Positions 25,459 through 34,416 are shown, numbered from the stretch's first letter. The stretch: DNA of 64,000 bases from Streptomyces sp. TP-A0356 (GCF_001417775.1 NZ_BBZJ01000014.1:434001-498000); one strand, 5' to 3'. The notes: a model not told the origin generated them from the sequence alone. A program made the numbers and translations.

Positions 25459-26859
25459 TCACTCGTGCCCCGGCTTCCCCTCGCCGTACAGCCAGTCCCG
25501 CCAGATCACCCCGAAGTCCTTGTCCGGAGCCTGCTTGCGGACGTACGCCGTGAAGTCCGCCGTGTCCGCGTTGCCGTAGCGGTGAGCGGCGGCCCAGCCG
25601 CGGAGGATGCGGAAGAACGCGGTGTCACCGACCGTCTGTCGGATCTTGTGCAGCACCATCGCGCCCCGCTCGTACACCGGGCTGTCGGAGATGTGCGCGG
25701 CGCTCGACGGCTTGGCCGGCGGATACGCCCAGATCGCCTTGTCGTCGGCCGGGTTGTCGTAGTAATTGCCCTTGTAGAGCGCGTCGAAGATCTGCTGGGC
25801 CGTGTCACCGCCGTGGTCCTCCTGCCACAGCCACTCCGTGTACGTGGCGAAGCCCTCGTTGAGCCACATGTCCGCCCATGACTTGGGCGTGACCGAGTCG
25901 CCGTACCACTGGTGCGCCAGTTCATGGACCACGGTCTGGAGGCCGGGCGCGCCCGGGAACACCGGGCGGGTCTGCGTCTCCAGCGCATAGCCCGAGTCGC
26001 CCTCGCGGGCGACGATGGCACCCGTGGAGGGGAAGGGGTAGGGCCCGAACAGGGACGTCTCCCACCGCACGATCTCGGGGATCCTCCCCACCACCTCGGC
26101 GGCCGCCTGGTCCTGGGTGGGATCGACGGCCACGTGGACGGGCGGGCCCTCCTTCGTCGGCAGCTGCCGCACGGAGTAGTGGCCGATCGCGACCATGGCG
26201 ACGTAGCTCGCCATCGGCTGGGCGGTGTGCCAGGCGAAGGTGGTGTGGCCGTCCTTCGTCGTCTCGTGGGTCAGCTCGCCGTTGGAGAGCGCCTGAAGGC
26301 CCTGGGGGACGGTGACCGTGATGTCGTACGACGCCTTGTCGGACGGGTGGTGGTTGCCGGGGAACCACGCCATGGAACCCGTCGGCTCGCCCAGCGCCAG
26401 CGCGCCGTCGGCGGTCGGCAGCCAGCCCTCCTTGGAGCCGTCCGGGTCGGTGATCGTCTCGGGCGTACCCGAGTAGCGCACCGTCGTGCGGAACGTTTCG
26501 CCGCGGTGGAGGTCGGTCGGCGGGCGCACGGTCAGCTCCTGGCCGGCCCGGTTCCAGCGGGCGTCGTGGCCCTGCACCGTGACACCGGCGACGACCAGTC
26601 CCTTCAGGTCCAGGTCGAAGGCGGAGAGGTCCTTGGTCGCGCGTGCCGTGATGACCGCCGTGCCGGTGAGGTGGCGGCCGGCCGGTTCGTAGGCGAGGGT
26701 CAGGTCGTAGTGCGTGACGTCGTATCCGCCGTTGCCCATCATCGGGAAGTACGGATCGTGCACCCCGGAGCCGCCGGGGGCGCCGTGCACTCCGCCTCCG
26801 CACGCGGTGAGCGTGAGGGATATGAGCAGGGTGGGGACGATGCGCACGGTTCGGGACAT
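25459..26859 (-). CDS. M1-family metallopeptidase, lipoprotein
   Basis: 466 residues. A signal peptide with lipobox LTAC (17-20) predicts attachment at Cys20. The zinc site is HELAH (312-316) with the third ligand Glu335 in NEGFATYTE, spaced HExxH-18-E as in M1. The exopeptidase GAMEN motif is replaced by GYALETQ (290-296). Only the N-terminal beta domain and catalytic domain are present; the long C-terminal helical domain of aminopeptidase N is absent, giving the short extracellular type frequent in Streptomyces. ATG at 26859 selected from a much longer open frame because it starts the signal peptide. Probably cleaves peptides outside the cell. Confidence 0.93.
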   Translation of the reverse strand: MSRTVRIVPTLLISLTLTACGGGVHGAPGGSGVHDPYFPMMGNGGYDVTHYDLTLAYEPAGRHLTGTAVITARATKDLSAFDLDLKGLVVAGVTVQGHDARWNRAGQELTVRPPTDLHRGETFRTTVRYSGTPETITDPDGSKEGWLPTADGALALGEPTGSMAWFPGNHHPSDKASYDITVTVPQGLQALSNGELTHETTKDGHTTFAWHTAQPMASYVAMVAIGHYSVRQLPTKEGPPVHVAVDPTQDQAAAEVVGRIPEIVRWETSLFGPYPFPSTGAIVAREGDSGYALETQTRPVFPGAPGLQTVVHELAHQWYGDSVTPKSWADMWLNEGFATYTEWLWQEDHGGDTAQQIFDALYKGNYYDNPADDKAIWAYPPAKPSSAAHISDSPVYERGAMVLHKIRQTVGDTAFFRILRGWAAAHRYGNADTADFTAYVRKQAPDKDFGVIWRDWLYGEGKPGHE

Positions 26860-26922
26860 GAGCGGGATCCTACGAGGCGGCCCACGACGGCGGAGGCGGG
26901 CGAGGCGTGACACCATCGCCCC

Positions 26923-27423
26923 GTGCTCGACATCGGCTATGCCCTCTCCACCCGCTTCCCCGATCCCCCGCAGACCGACTACCGCCGCGCGGACGTCCGC
27001 GCGCTGCGGCACGACCTGTTCTGCGGCGACGTCTACCTGGCCGACACGAAGACGGACCGGGAGTTGTCCACAGCCTGGGGATGGGTGCCGGTGCTCGACT
27101 TCGCGTGGGCGCTGTGCGCCATCGTCGAGGACCTCGACCGCGATCCGCTCGGCAGCCGCGCCGCCCGGCCCCAGCACGCGGAACTGGACTTCACCGAGTC
27201 CACCGACCGCATGCTCTTCCAGCGCCGCTTCGGCTGGGTGGACATCGAGGCGGAGTGGCTGCCGCAGGACGAGCCGCCGCTGACCTTCTCCCACGCCGAA
27301 CTGCGCCGGGAGGCCCGGGACTTCCTGCACGATCTCGTCGCCGACCTCACCGACCTGCACGAGGACCTCGGGGAGAACCCGGCGATCTGGACCCTCCAGT
27401 CCCGCTACCCGCGCATCGACTGA
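26923..27423 (+). CDS. Conserved hypothetical protein
   Basis: 166 residues from a GTG, beginning MLDIGYALSTRFPDPPQTDYRRADVRALRHDLFCGDVYLAD. It is acidic and rich in Trp/Phe (WGWVPVLDFAWALC, FGWVDIEAEWLP) with a long C-terminal acidic helix (ARDFLHDLVADLTDLHEDLG). No signal peptide or membrane span. I recognise no catalytic motif. It looks real from codon pattern and from position 63 bp divergent from the M1 peptidase gene, and resembles small immunity-like or DUF proteins of Streptomyces only in general character. Confidence 0.72.
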   Translation: MLDIGYALSTRFPDPPQTDYRRADVRALRHDLFCGDVYLADTKTDRELSTAWGWVPVLDFAWALCAIVEDLDRDPLGSRAARPQHAELDFTESTDRMLFQRRFGWVDIEAEWLPQDEPPLTFSHAELRREARDFLHDLVADLTDLHEDLGENPAIWTLQSRYPRID

Positions 27424-27533
27424 CTCATCGTCATACGGCCGTCACCGGACGGGGACACGCGCGGTCGGCCCGACCGAACCCAGGTACGATCACGCATCGG
27501 CCACCGACCGACCTCCAAGGAGAGCCCACCGCC

Positions 27534-28016
27534 GTGCCGGAGCAGATGTCCGTCCAGCAGCGTTCCGCGCTCCACCAGTTGGCTCCGGGAGAACGGCTGC
27601 TGACCTACGGCATCGTGGTGCCGGTCAAGAGCGCCAAGGGCGTCAAGGTGAGCATTCACGGGCACGGCAGGCTGGGCGGGCACCTCGGAGACCACCTGAT
27701 GCACAACGTCGGCGCCGCGTCCGGCGGGGCCGGGAGCATCGCGTCGGGTATGCCGGGGACCTCGGGCGCGCTGCTGATGCGCGTCACCGACCAGCGCGTC
27801 GGCCTCGTGCGCCACCTGGACGGCACCCCCGTCTGGGAGATACCCCGCGCCTGGGCCGCCCGTGTGGAACGCCGTCCACGCCTCCAGCTGATGGCCCGCT
27901 TCCGCCTGCACTACGCGGACGGCTCCTGGCTCGCCTTCCTCACGATGCGCCGCCGCACGATCGAGACGTTCCAGGGCGTCATCGACGGCCAGGGCGTGCC
28001 TCGGGAGCCCAGCTAG
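27534..28016 (+). CDS. Hypothetical protein with PH-like/bacterial YokE-type pattern
   Basis: 160 residues from GTG 27534, preceded by AAGGAGA at about 10 nt. MPEQMSVQQRSALHQLAPGERLLTYGIV leads into a Gly/His-rich segment (HGHGRLGGHLGDHLMHNVG) and then a beta-rich region, ALLMRVTDQRVGLVRHLDGTPVWEIPRAWAARVERRPRLQLMARFRLHYADGSWLAFLT, that reads like a PH-type fold. Function unknown. Notably its TAG stop (28014-28016) is part of the terminal CTAG of the inserted element at 28013-28180, so the C-terminus may have been changed by that insertion. Confidence 0.72.
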   Translation: MPEQMSVQQRSALHQLAPGERLLTYGIVVPVKSAKGVKVSIHGHGRLGGHLGDHLMHNVGAASGGAGSIASGMPGTSGALLMRVTDQRVGLVRHLDGTPVWEIPRAWAARVERRPRLQLMARFRLHYADGSWLAFLTMRRRTIETFQGVIDGQGVPREPS

Positions 28017-28180
28017 TGCTGTGGCCGGAAAGGTTTGCCGGGAAGCTCGCGGCGTCCGGTGCGGTGCATCGCAAGGCGGAGCGTCGCCCGCGTACTGGAT
28101 GTACTCGGGCGATGCGACAACGCGGCGAGGTGCCGTGCCGGGCGTCGCGAGCCGGTGAACCTTTCCGGTCGCAGCACTAG
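28013..28180. mobile_element. MITE-like element with 23-bp terminal inverted repeats
   Basis: 168 bp. The left end reads CTAGTGCTGTGGCCGGAAAG (then GTT) and the right end is its inverted copy with two mismatches, ending CTTTCCGGTCGCAGCACTAG. Both ends are CTAG. An internal hairpin has TCGCCCG/GTAC (28084-28095) pairing with GTAC/CGGGCGA (28101-28112). It has no credible open frame. The palindromic CTAG termini provide TAG on both strands and form the stop codons of the two converging genes (28014-28016 plus, 28179-28177 minus). Non-autonomous transposable or other dispersed repeat; copy number elsewhere cannot be seen here. Confidence 0.72.
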
Positions 28181-29712
28181 GCACGTCGCACGTCCTCCGG
28201 CACCGGCGCCTCGGCGGCCCCGTACGCCGAAGGCTTCGACCTGACCATGAGGCCCGCGACCAGGGCCGCCAGCAGCATGATGCCCGCAGCCCACCAGATC
28301 GCGACGGTGTAGCCGTGGACCATGCCCTCGCGGACGACGAGCCCCTTCTGCGCGGCGTTGCGCAGGTGCGCGGCGATGTACGCCGCGCTGCTGGTCGTCG
28401 CGACGGTGTTCAGCAGCGCCGTACCGATGGAGCCACCGACCTGCTGCGAGGTGTTGACGGTCGCCGACGTCACGCCCGAGTCCCGCGGCGCGACCCCGGC
28501 GGTCGCGGTCGCGAAGACCGGCATGAAGGTGAGCCCCATGCCCAGGCCGATCAGCACCAGCCCGGGCATGATCTCGGTCGCGTACGCCGAGTCCACCCTC
28601 ATCCGGGTGAGGATCAGCAGGCCGCCCGCCGCCAGCACCATTCCCGGCACCATCAGCACCCGCGGCGCCACACGGGGCAGCAGGCGGGCCGAGATCTGCG
28701 TCGAGCCCACGACGATCGCGGCGGTCAGCGGCAGATAGCCCAGGCCCGTCCGCAGGGGCGAGTAGCCCCGGACGACCTGCATGTAGTAGGTCATGAACAG
28801 GAACAGCCCGAACATGCCGATGACGGCCAGGGCCATCGTCAGGAAGCAGCCGACGCGGTTGCGCTCCCGGACGACGTGCAACGGCAGCAGCGGCTGCGGC
28901 ACCCTCGTCTGCCACCACACGAAGGCGGCGAGCAGCACCACCCCGACCGCGAACAGAGTGAGCACCAGCGGGTCCGTCCACCCCCGTGGCTCCGCCTCGC
29001 TGAACCCGTACACGACCGCGACCAGCCCGCCGCAGCCGAGCAGCACACCGGGCACGTCGAGGCGGGCGCCCGGGTGACCGGGGCGGCCGGGCAGGAGCGC
29101 GAGGCCGCCGCACACGGCGATGACGGCGATGGGGATGTTGACGTAGAGGCACCAGCGCCAGTTCAGGTACTCGGTCAGCAGGCCGCCCGCGATCAGTCCG
29201 ATCGCCGATCCGCTGCCCGCGAGCGCGCCGTAGACGCCGAATGCCTTCCCGCGCTCCTTCGGGTCGGTGAACGTGGTGGTGAGCAGGCTGAGCGCCGACG
29301 GGGCCAGGACGGCGGCGAAGGCGCCCTGCAGCGCGCGGGCGCCGTAGAGCATGCCGGAGGTGATGGCCGCACCGCCCAGCGCGGACGCCACGGCGAAGCC
29401 GATCAGGCCGATGATGAACGTCCGTCTGCGGCCCAGCAGGTCGGCGATCCGGCCGCCGAGCAGGAGCAGCCCGCCGAAGGCCAGGCTGTACGCGGTGATC
29501 ACCCACTGGCGGTTGCCGTCGGACATGCCCAGCGCGCGCTGGGCGGACGGCAGCGCTATGTTCACGATCGTCGCGTCCAGGACCACCATGAGCTGGGCGA
29601 GTGCGATGATCACCAGGCCCCACCAGCGCCGGGGATCGGCCACGCCGGAAGCCGCGCCCCCGCCCGTTCGGGTGACACTCACCCCGCCAGAAGACCATGG
29701 ATCGGTACGCAT
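28177..29712 (-). CDS. MFS drug exporter, DHA2 (14-helix) family
   Basis: 511 residues with about 14 hydrophobic spans. It carries the DHA2 start WWGLVIIALAQLMVVLDATIVNIALPSAQRALG and the motif-A loop GGRIADLLGRRRTF. Such proton antiporters expel hydrophobic drugs or secondary metabolites. ATG at 29712 preceded by CGGAG at 8-nt spacing; the open frame extends upstream without family sequence. The stop codon comes from the right end of the MITE-like element, so the last residues (PVPEDVRRA) may be altered. No regulator adjoins it. Confidence 0.92.
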   Translation of the reverse strand: MRTDPWSSGGVSVTRTGGGAASGVADPRRWWGLVIIALAQLMVVLDATIVNIALPSAQRALGMSDGNRQWVITAYSLAFGGLLLLGGRIADLLGRRRTFIIGLIGFAVASALGGAAITSGMLYGARALQGAFAAVLAPSALSLLTTTFTDPKERGKAFGVYGALAGSGSAIGLIAGGLLTEYLNWRWCLYVNIPIAVIAVCGGLALLPGRPGHPGARLDVPGVLLGCGGLVAVVYGFSEAEPRGWTDPLVLTLFAVGVVLLAAFVWWQTRVPQPLLPLHVVRERNRVGCFLTMALAVIGMFGLFLFMTYYMQVVRGYSPLRTGLGYLPLTAAIVVGSTQISARLLPRVAPRVLMVPGMVLAAGGLLILTRMRVDSAYATEIMPGLVLIGLGMGLTFMPVFATATAGVAPRDSGVTSATVNTSQQVGGSIGTALLNTVATTSSAAYIAAHLRNAAQKGLVVREGMVHGYTVAIWWAAGIMLLAALVAGLMVRSKPSAYGAAEAPVPEDVRRA

Positions 29713-30084
29713 CGCATCCGCTCCGCCGCGCTCATCGCCCGGTGGTAGCCGGCTGATCCGGTCGAGGGGACCGGAGAGGCGGTGGCGGGCCGCGCCGCTG
29801 CAGGAGCGTGCGGAAGGACGCCGGGCGCCGCGCGCCGTCCGGCGCGGGATCGTCGCCGTCGCCGCGGTCGACGACGGGCCGGTCCGCCGAGCCGTACGGG
29901 GCAGGCCCGCGGCCCTCGGGGGCCCCGCGACGCTCGTACGATCCCCCACGCCGACGTCTCCCGCCGCCTCACCGTCTCCGCCGACCCCACCGTCACCCCC
30001 GCCCGCGCCCGCCCCCGCGCGGTGGGACGCTGTCGCTCGGGCTGACGGCGCAGGTCGGGGCCGTTGTCAGTGGTGGGGTGCACC
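29713..30084. other. Intergenic stretch without a supported gene
   Basis: 372 bp between the divergent MFS and pentapeptide-protein genes. It is strongly C/G-skewed and rich in short CCGCC/GCCCG runs. No promoter boxes, hairpins or repeats stood out. Confidence 0.45.
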
Positions 30085-30768
30085 ATGAGGGGCATGGTGC
30101 GCAGGACACGGGTGACGAAGGCGGCGAGGCGGCCGGAGGTGCGGCTGCCGGAGCTGGTGGCCCACACGGGCGGGGAGTTGGTGCCGGACGGGGACTACGA
30201 CGGGCTGGAGTTCCGGGACGCGGATCTCGCCGGGCAGGACGGCGGGGGCGCCCGGTTCATGGATTGCGCGCTGACCGGCTGTGCGCTGGACGAGACCCAG
30301 CTGCACCACGCCCGCGTGATCGACTCCGTCCTCACCGGCATACGGGGCGTGGGCACGGACCTCTCCGAGGCGACCCTGCGGGACGTGGAGCTGGTGGACG
30401 CCCGGCTCGGCGGGGCGCAGCTGCACGGCGCGGTGCTGGAGCGGGTGCTGGTGCGCGGCGGCAAGATCGACTATCTGAACCTGCGCAAGGCGAAGCTCAA
30501 GGACGTCGTCTTCGAGGGCTGTGTGCTGGTCGAGCCGGACTTCGGGGGCGCCCGGCTGGAGCGGGTCGAGTTCGTGGACTGCGTGCTGAAGGGGGCGGAC
30601 CTCACGGCGGCGACCCTGGTGGACGTGGACCTGCGCCGCGCGGCGGAGGTGGACATCGCCCGCGGGGTGGGCCGCCTGTCCGGGGCGGTGATCAGCCACG
30701 CCCAGCTCCTGGACCTCGCACCCGTGCTGGCGGCCGAGATGGGCGTGCGGGTGGCGGCGGACGACTGA
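30085..30768 (+). CDS. Pentapeptide-repeat protein
   Basis: 227 residues from ATG 30085 (30064 and 30094 also possible). From about residue 40 the sequence follows the A(D/N)LXX pattern of a right-handed quadrilateral beta-helix: LEFRDADLAG, ALTGCALDETQLHHARV, DLSEATLRDVELVDARLGGAQLHGAVLERVLVRGG, LRKAKLKDVVFEGCVLVEPDFGGARLERVEFVDCVLKGADLTAATLVDVDLRRA. No membrane or enzyme domain. Some relatives mimic DNA and protect gyrase; no specific evidence for that here. Confidence 0.87.
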   Translation: MRGMVRRTRVTKAARRPEVRLPELVAHTGGELVPDGDYDGLEFRDADLAGQDGGGARFMDCALTGCALDETQLHHARVIDSVLTGIRGVGTDLSEATLRDVELVDARLGGAQLHGAVLERVLVRGGKIDYLNLRKAKLKDVVFEGCVLVEPDFGGARLERVEFVDCVLKGADLTAATLVDVDLRRAAEVDIARGVGRLSGAVISHAQLLDLAPVLAAEMGVRVAADD

Positions 30769-30863
30769 GGCGCCCGGCCTCCGGAGACGGGACCCGGCTG
30801 CGTGCGGGGACGGGAGCGGCTGGGGTCTCCGGGACCGCGCCACCGGGGGGCGAGAGCTGCTCG

Positions 30864-31340
30864 CTATGCCCGCCGCCCCAGCTCCGCGAGCGCCCCGTCG
30901 GTCAGGCGGTACACCGTCCACTCGTCCTGCGGGCGGGCGCCCAGGGCCTCGTAGAACTCGATCGCCGGGCGGTTCCAGTCCAGGACCGACCACTCCAGGC
31001 GCTCATAGCCGCGCGCGACGCAGATACGGGCCAGTTCCGTGAGGAGCGCCCTGCCGTGGCCGGCGCCGCGGGACTCCGGGCGGACGTACAGGTCCTCCAG
31101 GTAGATGCCGTGGACGCCGCGCCAGGTGGAGAAGTTCAGGAACCACAGCGCGAAGCCGACCACCTCTGACCCGTCGTCCTCGGCGACGTGCGCGAACGCC
31201 GCCGGGCGGGCGCCGAACAGTGCCTCGCTCAGCTGCTCGGGCGTCGCCCGTGCCTCGTCGGGTGCCTTCTCGTACGCGGCCAGTTCGCGGATCAGGGCGT
31301 GGATGACGGGGACGTCGTCGGGGGTCGCGATGCGGATCAT
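30864..31340 (-). CDS. GNAT acetyltransferase, spermidine/thialysine acetyltransferase-like
   Basis: 158 residues. MIRIATPDDVPVIHALIRELAAYEKAPDE is the characteristic start of diamine/thialysine N-acetyltransferases, followed by LWFLNFSTWRGVHGIYLEDLYVRPESRGAGHGRALLTEL with the acetyl-CoA loop RGAGHG, and WSVLDWNRPAIEFYEALGA. Polyamine or lysine-analogue acetylation is likely by family. The neighbouring FAD oxidase (31433) is of an amine-oxidising type, which is consistent with a small polyamine-related pair, although the two are 92 bp apart. Confidence 0.88.
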   Translation of the reverse strand: MIRIATPDDVPVIHALIRELAAYEKAPDEARATPEQLSEALFGARPAAFAHVAEDDGSEVVGFALWFLNFSTWRGVHGIYLEDLYVRPESRGAGHGRALLTELARICVARGYERLEWSVLDWNRPAIEFYEALGARPQDEWTVYRLTDGALAELGRRA

Positions 31341-31432
31341 GCGCGCAGTCTCACACAGGCGGGGCGGGGCCGATCAAGCCCGCCCCGCTCCTGCCGCCCG
31401 CCTCCGGTCGGTGACCACCTTCGCGAACTCCC

Positions 31433-32839
31433 TCAGTGCCGTCCGGCCACCCGGTCCGCGATCCGGGCCAGCTTCGACGACTCGGCGCCGTGGCTGGTCT
31501 GTTCGCGGCGATCGGCCGTGCGGTAGGTGGCGTACATGCCGTGGACGCCGAGCCAGCGCAGCGGCTCTGGCTCCCACTTGCGCACCCGGTGGTTCACCCA
31601 CGGCAGCGCGGTCAGTTCGGTCGCGCCCGCCGGGCCCGAGTCCCGCTGGACCAGATCGCGCAGCGTGCGCGCGGCGAGGTTCGTGGTGGCGACGCCCGAG
31701 CCGACGTAACCGCCCGCCCAGCCCAGGCCCGTCGAGCGGTCCAGGGTCACCGTGGCGCACCAGTCGCGCGGCACCCCGAGCACCCCCGACCAGGCATGCG
31801 TCACCTTCACCCCGGCCAGCGACGGGAAGAAGCGGACCAGGATCTCGTGGAGCGCCTCGATGGTGGCGGGCTGGGTGCGGCCGTCGTTGTCCGTGCGCGA
31901 ACCGAAGCGGTAGGGGACCCCGCGGCCGCCGAGCGCGATCCGGCCGTCGGCGGTGCGCTGCGCGTACATATAGGCGTGCGCCATGTCGCCCAGCGTCTCG
32001 CGCCCCTCCCAGCCGATCTGTGCCCACTGCTCGTCGGTCAGCGGCTCGGTCGCGATCATCGAGGAGTTCATGGGAAGCCAGGTGCGCTTCTGGCCCTTGA
32101 GCGACGCGGTGAAGCCCTCCGTGCAGCGGAGCACGTAGGGCGCGCGGACCGTGCCGTACGGGGTCACCGCGTGCTTGGGACGGATCTCCGTGACCGGCGT
32201 CCGCTCGTGGATCCTCACGCCGAGCGCCTCGACGGCCGCCGCGAGTCCCTTCACCAGCTTGACCGGGTGCAGCCGCGCGCCATGCGGGGTCCAGGTCGAG
32301 CCGACCGCGTCCGCGACCCTGATCCGCTCGGCGGTCTCCCGGGCGCCGTACAGCTCGCGGTCCTTCTCGCCGTACGAGAGTTCGCGCTCGTGGAACGCCT
32401 TCAGCCGGGCCAGCTGCGCGGGCGTGTACGCGACCTCCAGGACACCGCCGACGTGCACGTCCGCCTCGATGCCCTCCTCCTCGGTGACCCGTACGACCTC
32501 GGCGACCGTCTCGTTCATCGCCTGCTGCAGGCGTACCGCGGCCTCGTGGCCGTGCAGCTTCGCGTAGCGGTCGCGGCCCGCGACACCGTTGTAGAGCCAG
32601 CCGCCGTTGCGCCCGGAGGCGCCGTAGCCGCAGAACTTCTGCTCCAGCACGGTGATGCGCAGGAAGGGAGCCGCCTTCTTCAGGTAGTACGCGGTCCACA
32701 GACCGGTGTAACCACCACCGACGATCACGACGTCGGCGGACGCGTCCCCGTCGAGGGGCTCCCGCTGTCCGGGGAGGCCGTCGTCGGCGTACCAGAAGGA
32801 GATGCCACCGTTGACGGCGCTGTTCACTGCGCTGCTCAT
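31433..32839 (-). CDS. FAD-dependent amine/amino-acid oxidase (DadA/PuuB-like)
   Basis: 468 residues, DAO superfamily. The dinucleotide site VVIVGGGYTGLWTAYYLKK lies at about 37-55, followed by VLEQKFCGYGASGRNGGWLYNG as in gamma-glutamylputrescine and other secondary-amine oxidases. C-terminal blocks SLAGVKVTHAWSGVLGVPRDW and TGLGWAGGYVGSGVATTNLAARTLRDLV complete the FAD site. Likely oxidises an amine or N-substituted amino acid, releasing H2O2 and aldehyde; exact substrate unknown. Gene starts 10 bp downstream of the rhomboid-like gene's stop (same strand), so co-transcription is possible. Confidence 0.88.
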   Translation of the reverse strand: MSSAVNSAVNGGISFWYADDGLPGQREPLDGDASADVVIVGGGYTGLWTAYYLKKAAPFLRITVLEQKFCGYGASGRNGGWLYNGVAGRDRYAKLHGHEAAVRLQQAMNETVAEVVRVTEEEGIEADVHVGGVLEVAYTPAQLARLKAFHERELSYGEKDRELYGARETAERIRVADAVGSTWTPHGARLHPVKLVKGLAAAVEALGVRIHERTPVTEIRPKHAVTPYGTVRAPYVLRCTEGFTASLKGQKRTWLPMNSSMIATEPLTDEQWAQIGWEGRETLGDMAHAYMYAQRTADGRIALGGRGVPYRFGSRTDNDGRTQPATIEALHEILVRFFPSLAGVKVTHAWSGVLGVPRDWCATVTLDRSTGLGWAGGYVGSGVATTNLAARTLRDLVQRDSGPAGATELTALPWVNHRVRKWEPEPLRWLGVHGMYATYRTADRREQTSHGAESSKLARIADRVAGRH

Positions 32840-32849
32840 GCGCCGGACG

Positions 32850-33515
32850 TTAACCCCTGAGGGCGGCCAGTGTCTCCTTCGGATTCCATGGTTCTGCGCA
32901 GCCCAGCGTCAGCGGACGGCAGGCGAGACCGATCAGTACCGCGACGAAATGCCCGAATTCCGTGAAGGTGGGGGCGGTGGCGAGGGGAAGGGCGTACACG
33001 AGCACGACGACCGTCAGATACGCGTAGCACCAGGGCGCCGCGATCCGGTACGTCAGCACCCCGACGATCCCGGCCAGCGCGTAACTCACCCCGATGTCCA
33101 GGGCGTTGAGTGCCGAGGGCGGGGCGACGCCGTCGCGTACGGCCTGCAGCAGCGCTCCCTCGCTGGCGAGGGTGGCCAGCACATGCGCGGCGACGCACAC
33201 GGCGAACCAGCGCACGGTGCCCAGCCAGCGCTCCGCCTGCGCGTGGAAGACCGTGTAGAGCACGGCGTACGGCGGCCAGCGCCCGCCGTCCATCCACATC
33301 GCGCTGGTGATGAACACGCGCAACGGGTTGGCCGACAGCTCGTGGATGTTGGTGGACCGCTGCCGCAGGAAGCTCTGCTCGACGTGGGGGGACATGCGGT
33401 GCAGTGCGACGGTGCTCATTAAGAGGATCAGCAGCCAGACGTAGGTTCCCGGGGCGCTGCGGACGTATGCCGCCACCGCCCCGGGCCAGCGCCTGATCCG
33501 TATGACCCGGTACAC
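32850..33515 (-). CDS. Rhomboid-like membrane protein (TTA-containing)
   Basis: 221 residues from the GTG at 33515. About five or six membrane helices: YVWLLILLMSTVAL, VRWFAVCVAAHVLATLA, ALDIGVSYALAGIVGVL, YAYLTVVVLVYALPLAT, FGHFVAVLIGLAC. Ser in GVSYALAG and His in EFGHFVAV are placed like the rhomboid catalytic dyad; the HELSANPLRVFITSAMWMDG segment is typical of actinobacterial rhomboid-like proteins. A TTA leucine codon lies at 33422-33420 in the first helix. An alternative ATG at 33419 follows it directly but would cut that helix, so the upstream start is preferred. Protease activity is inferred only. Confidence 0.78.
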   Translation of the reverse strand: MYRVIRIRRWPGAVAAYVRSAPGTYVWLLILLMSTVALHRMSPHVEQSFLRQRSTNIHELSANPLRVFITSAMWMDGGRWPPYAVLYTVFHAQAERWLGTVRWFAVCVAAHVLATLASEGALLQAVRDGVAPPSALNALDIGVSYALAGIVGVLTYRIAAPWCYAYLTVVVLVYALPLATAPTFTEFGHFVAVLIGLACRPLTLGCAEPWNPKETLAALRG

Positions 33516-33537
33516 ACAGTCAAGTATGGTCGGGGAC

Positions 33538-34416
33538 GTGATCGACGTGCCTGGCGAGCTGGCCGCCGCACAGGCGAGGTTCAACGGGGACGCCGGGCGG
33601 GCCTTCGTCGCGGAGCTGCCGCGACGGGCGGCGGAGCTCGTGCGGCGGTGGCGGCTGCGGATCGACGGGCCCTCGATGTACGGCGTGTGCGCGCTGGTCC
33701 TGCCGGTGCTGCGGAAGGACGGGACGCCGGCCGTGCTCAAGCTCCAGCTCCTGGACGAGGAGAGCGCGGGCGAACCACTCGCGCTGCGCACCTGGGGCGG
33801 CCACGGGGCGGTTCGGCTCCTGGAGCACGACGGCGCCACGGGCAGCCTCCTGCTGGAGCGCCTCGACGCGGCCCGCGCGCTGACGCACCTGCCCGACTCC
33901 CGCGAAGCCGCCCTGGTCGTGGCCCGGTTGCTGGTCCGGCTGACGTCGGTGGCGGCACCGGAGGGGATACGGCGGCTGGGTGACATCGCGGGGGCCATGC
34001 TGGAGGAGGTCCCGGGGGCGCTGGAGCGGATCGCCGACCGTGCCGAGCGCCGGCTGGTCGCGGACTGCGCGGCCGCCGTGCGCGAGGTGGTCTCCGAGCC
34101 CGGCGACCGCCTTCTGCACTGGGACCTGCACTACGACAACGTCCTGGCCTCCGACCGGGAGCCCTGGCTCGCCATCGACCCGAAGCCGCTGGCCGGCGAC
34201 CCCGGCTTCGAGCTCTGCCCGGCCCTGTCCAACCGCTTCGAGCCGGACGAGACCGTCTGGCGCTTCGACGCCATGACCGAGGTCCTGGGCCTGGACCGGG
34301 AGCGCTCGCGGGCCTGGACGCTGGGGCGCGTCCTCCAGAACTGCCTCTGGGAGGTGGGGGACGGCCGTCCATTGCCCCCGGAACACCTGGAGATCGGGCG
34401 AAGGCTGCGCGGGTGA
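33538..34416 (+). CDS. Aminoglycoside/hydroxyurea phosphotransferase family kinase
   Basis: 292 residues from GTG 33538 (ATG 33526 or 33502 possible; the latter would overlap the divergent gene). Protein-kinase-like fold of the APH(6)/hydroxyurea antibiotic-resistance family: PVLRKDGTPAVLKLQLLDEES holds the ATP-binding Lys, LLHWDLHYDNVL is the Brenner loop HxDxxxxN, and AIDPKPLAGDPGFEL holds the metal-binding Asp. It could phosphorylate an aminoglycoside-like compound, but many such genes are housekeeping orphans. Divergent from the rhomboid-like gene. Confidence 0.88.
   Translation: MIDVPGELAAAQARFNGDAGRAFVAELPRRAAELVRRWRLRIDGPSMYGVCALVLPVLRKDGTPAVLKLQLLDEESAGEPLALRTWGGHGAVRLLEHDGATGSLLLERLDAARALTHLPDSREAALVVARLLVRLTSVAAPEGIRRLGDIAGAMLEEVPGALERIADRAERRLVADCAAAVREVVSEPGDRLLHWDLHYDNVLASDREPWLAIDPKPLAGDPGFELCPALSNRFEPDETVWRFDAMTEVLGLDRERSRAWTLGRVLQNCLWEVGDGRPLPPEHLEIGRRLRG

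Noticed and set aside
28035..28244. Small open frame within the MITE-like element
   Set aside because: It crosses the element's end into the antisense of the MFS gene, is Arg-rich and has no RBS or family resemblance.
29808..31169. Long plus-strand frame overlapping the pentapeptide-repeat and acetyltransferase genes
   Set aside because: It is out of frame with the pentapeptide gene, has no domain and is Arg/Gly-rich; the pentapeptide pattern in the other frame is unambiguous.
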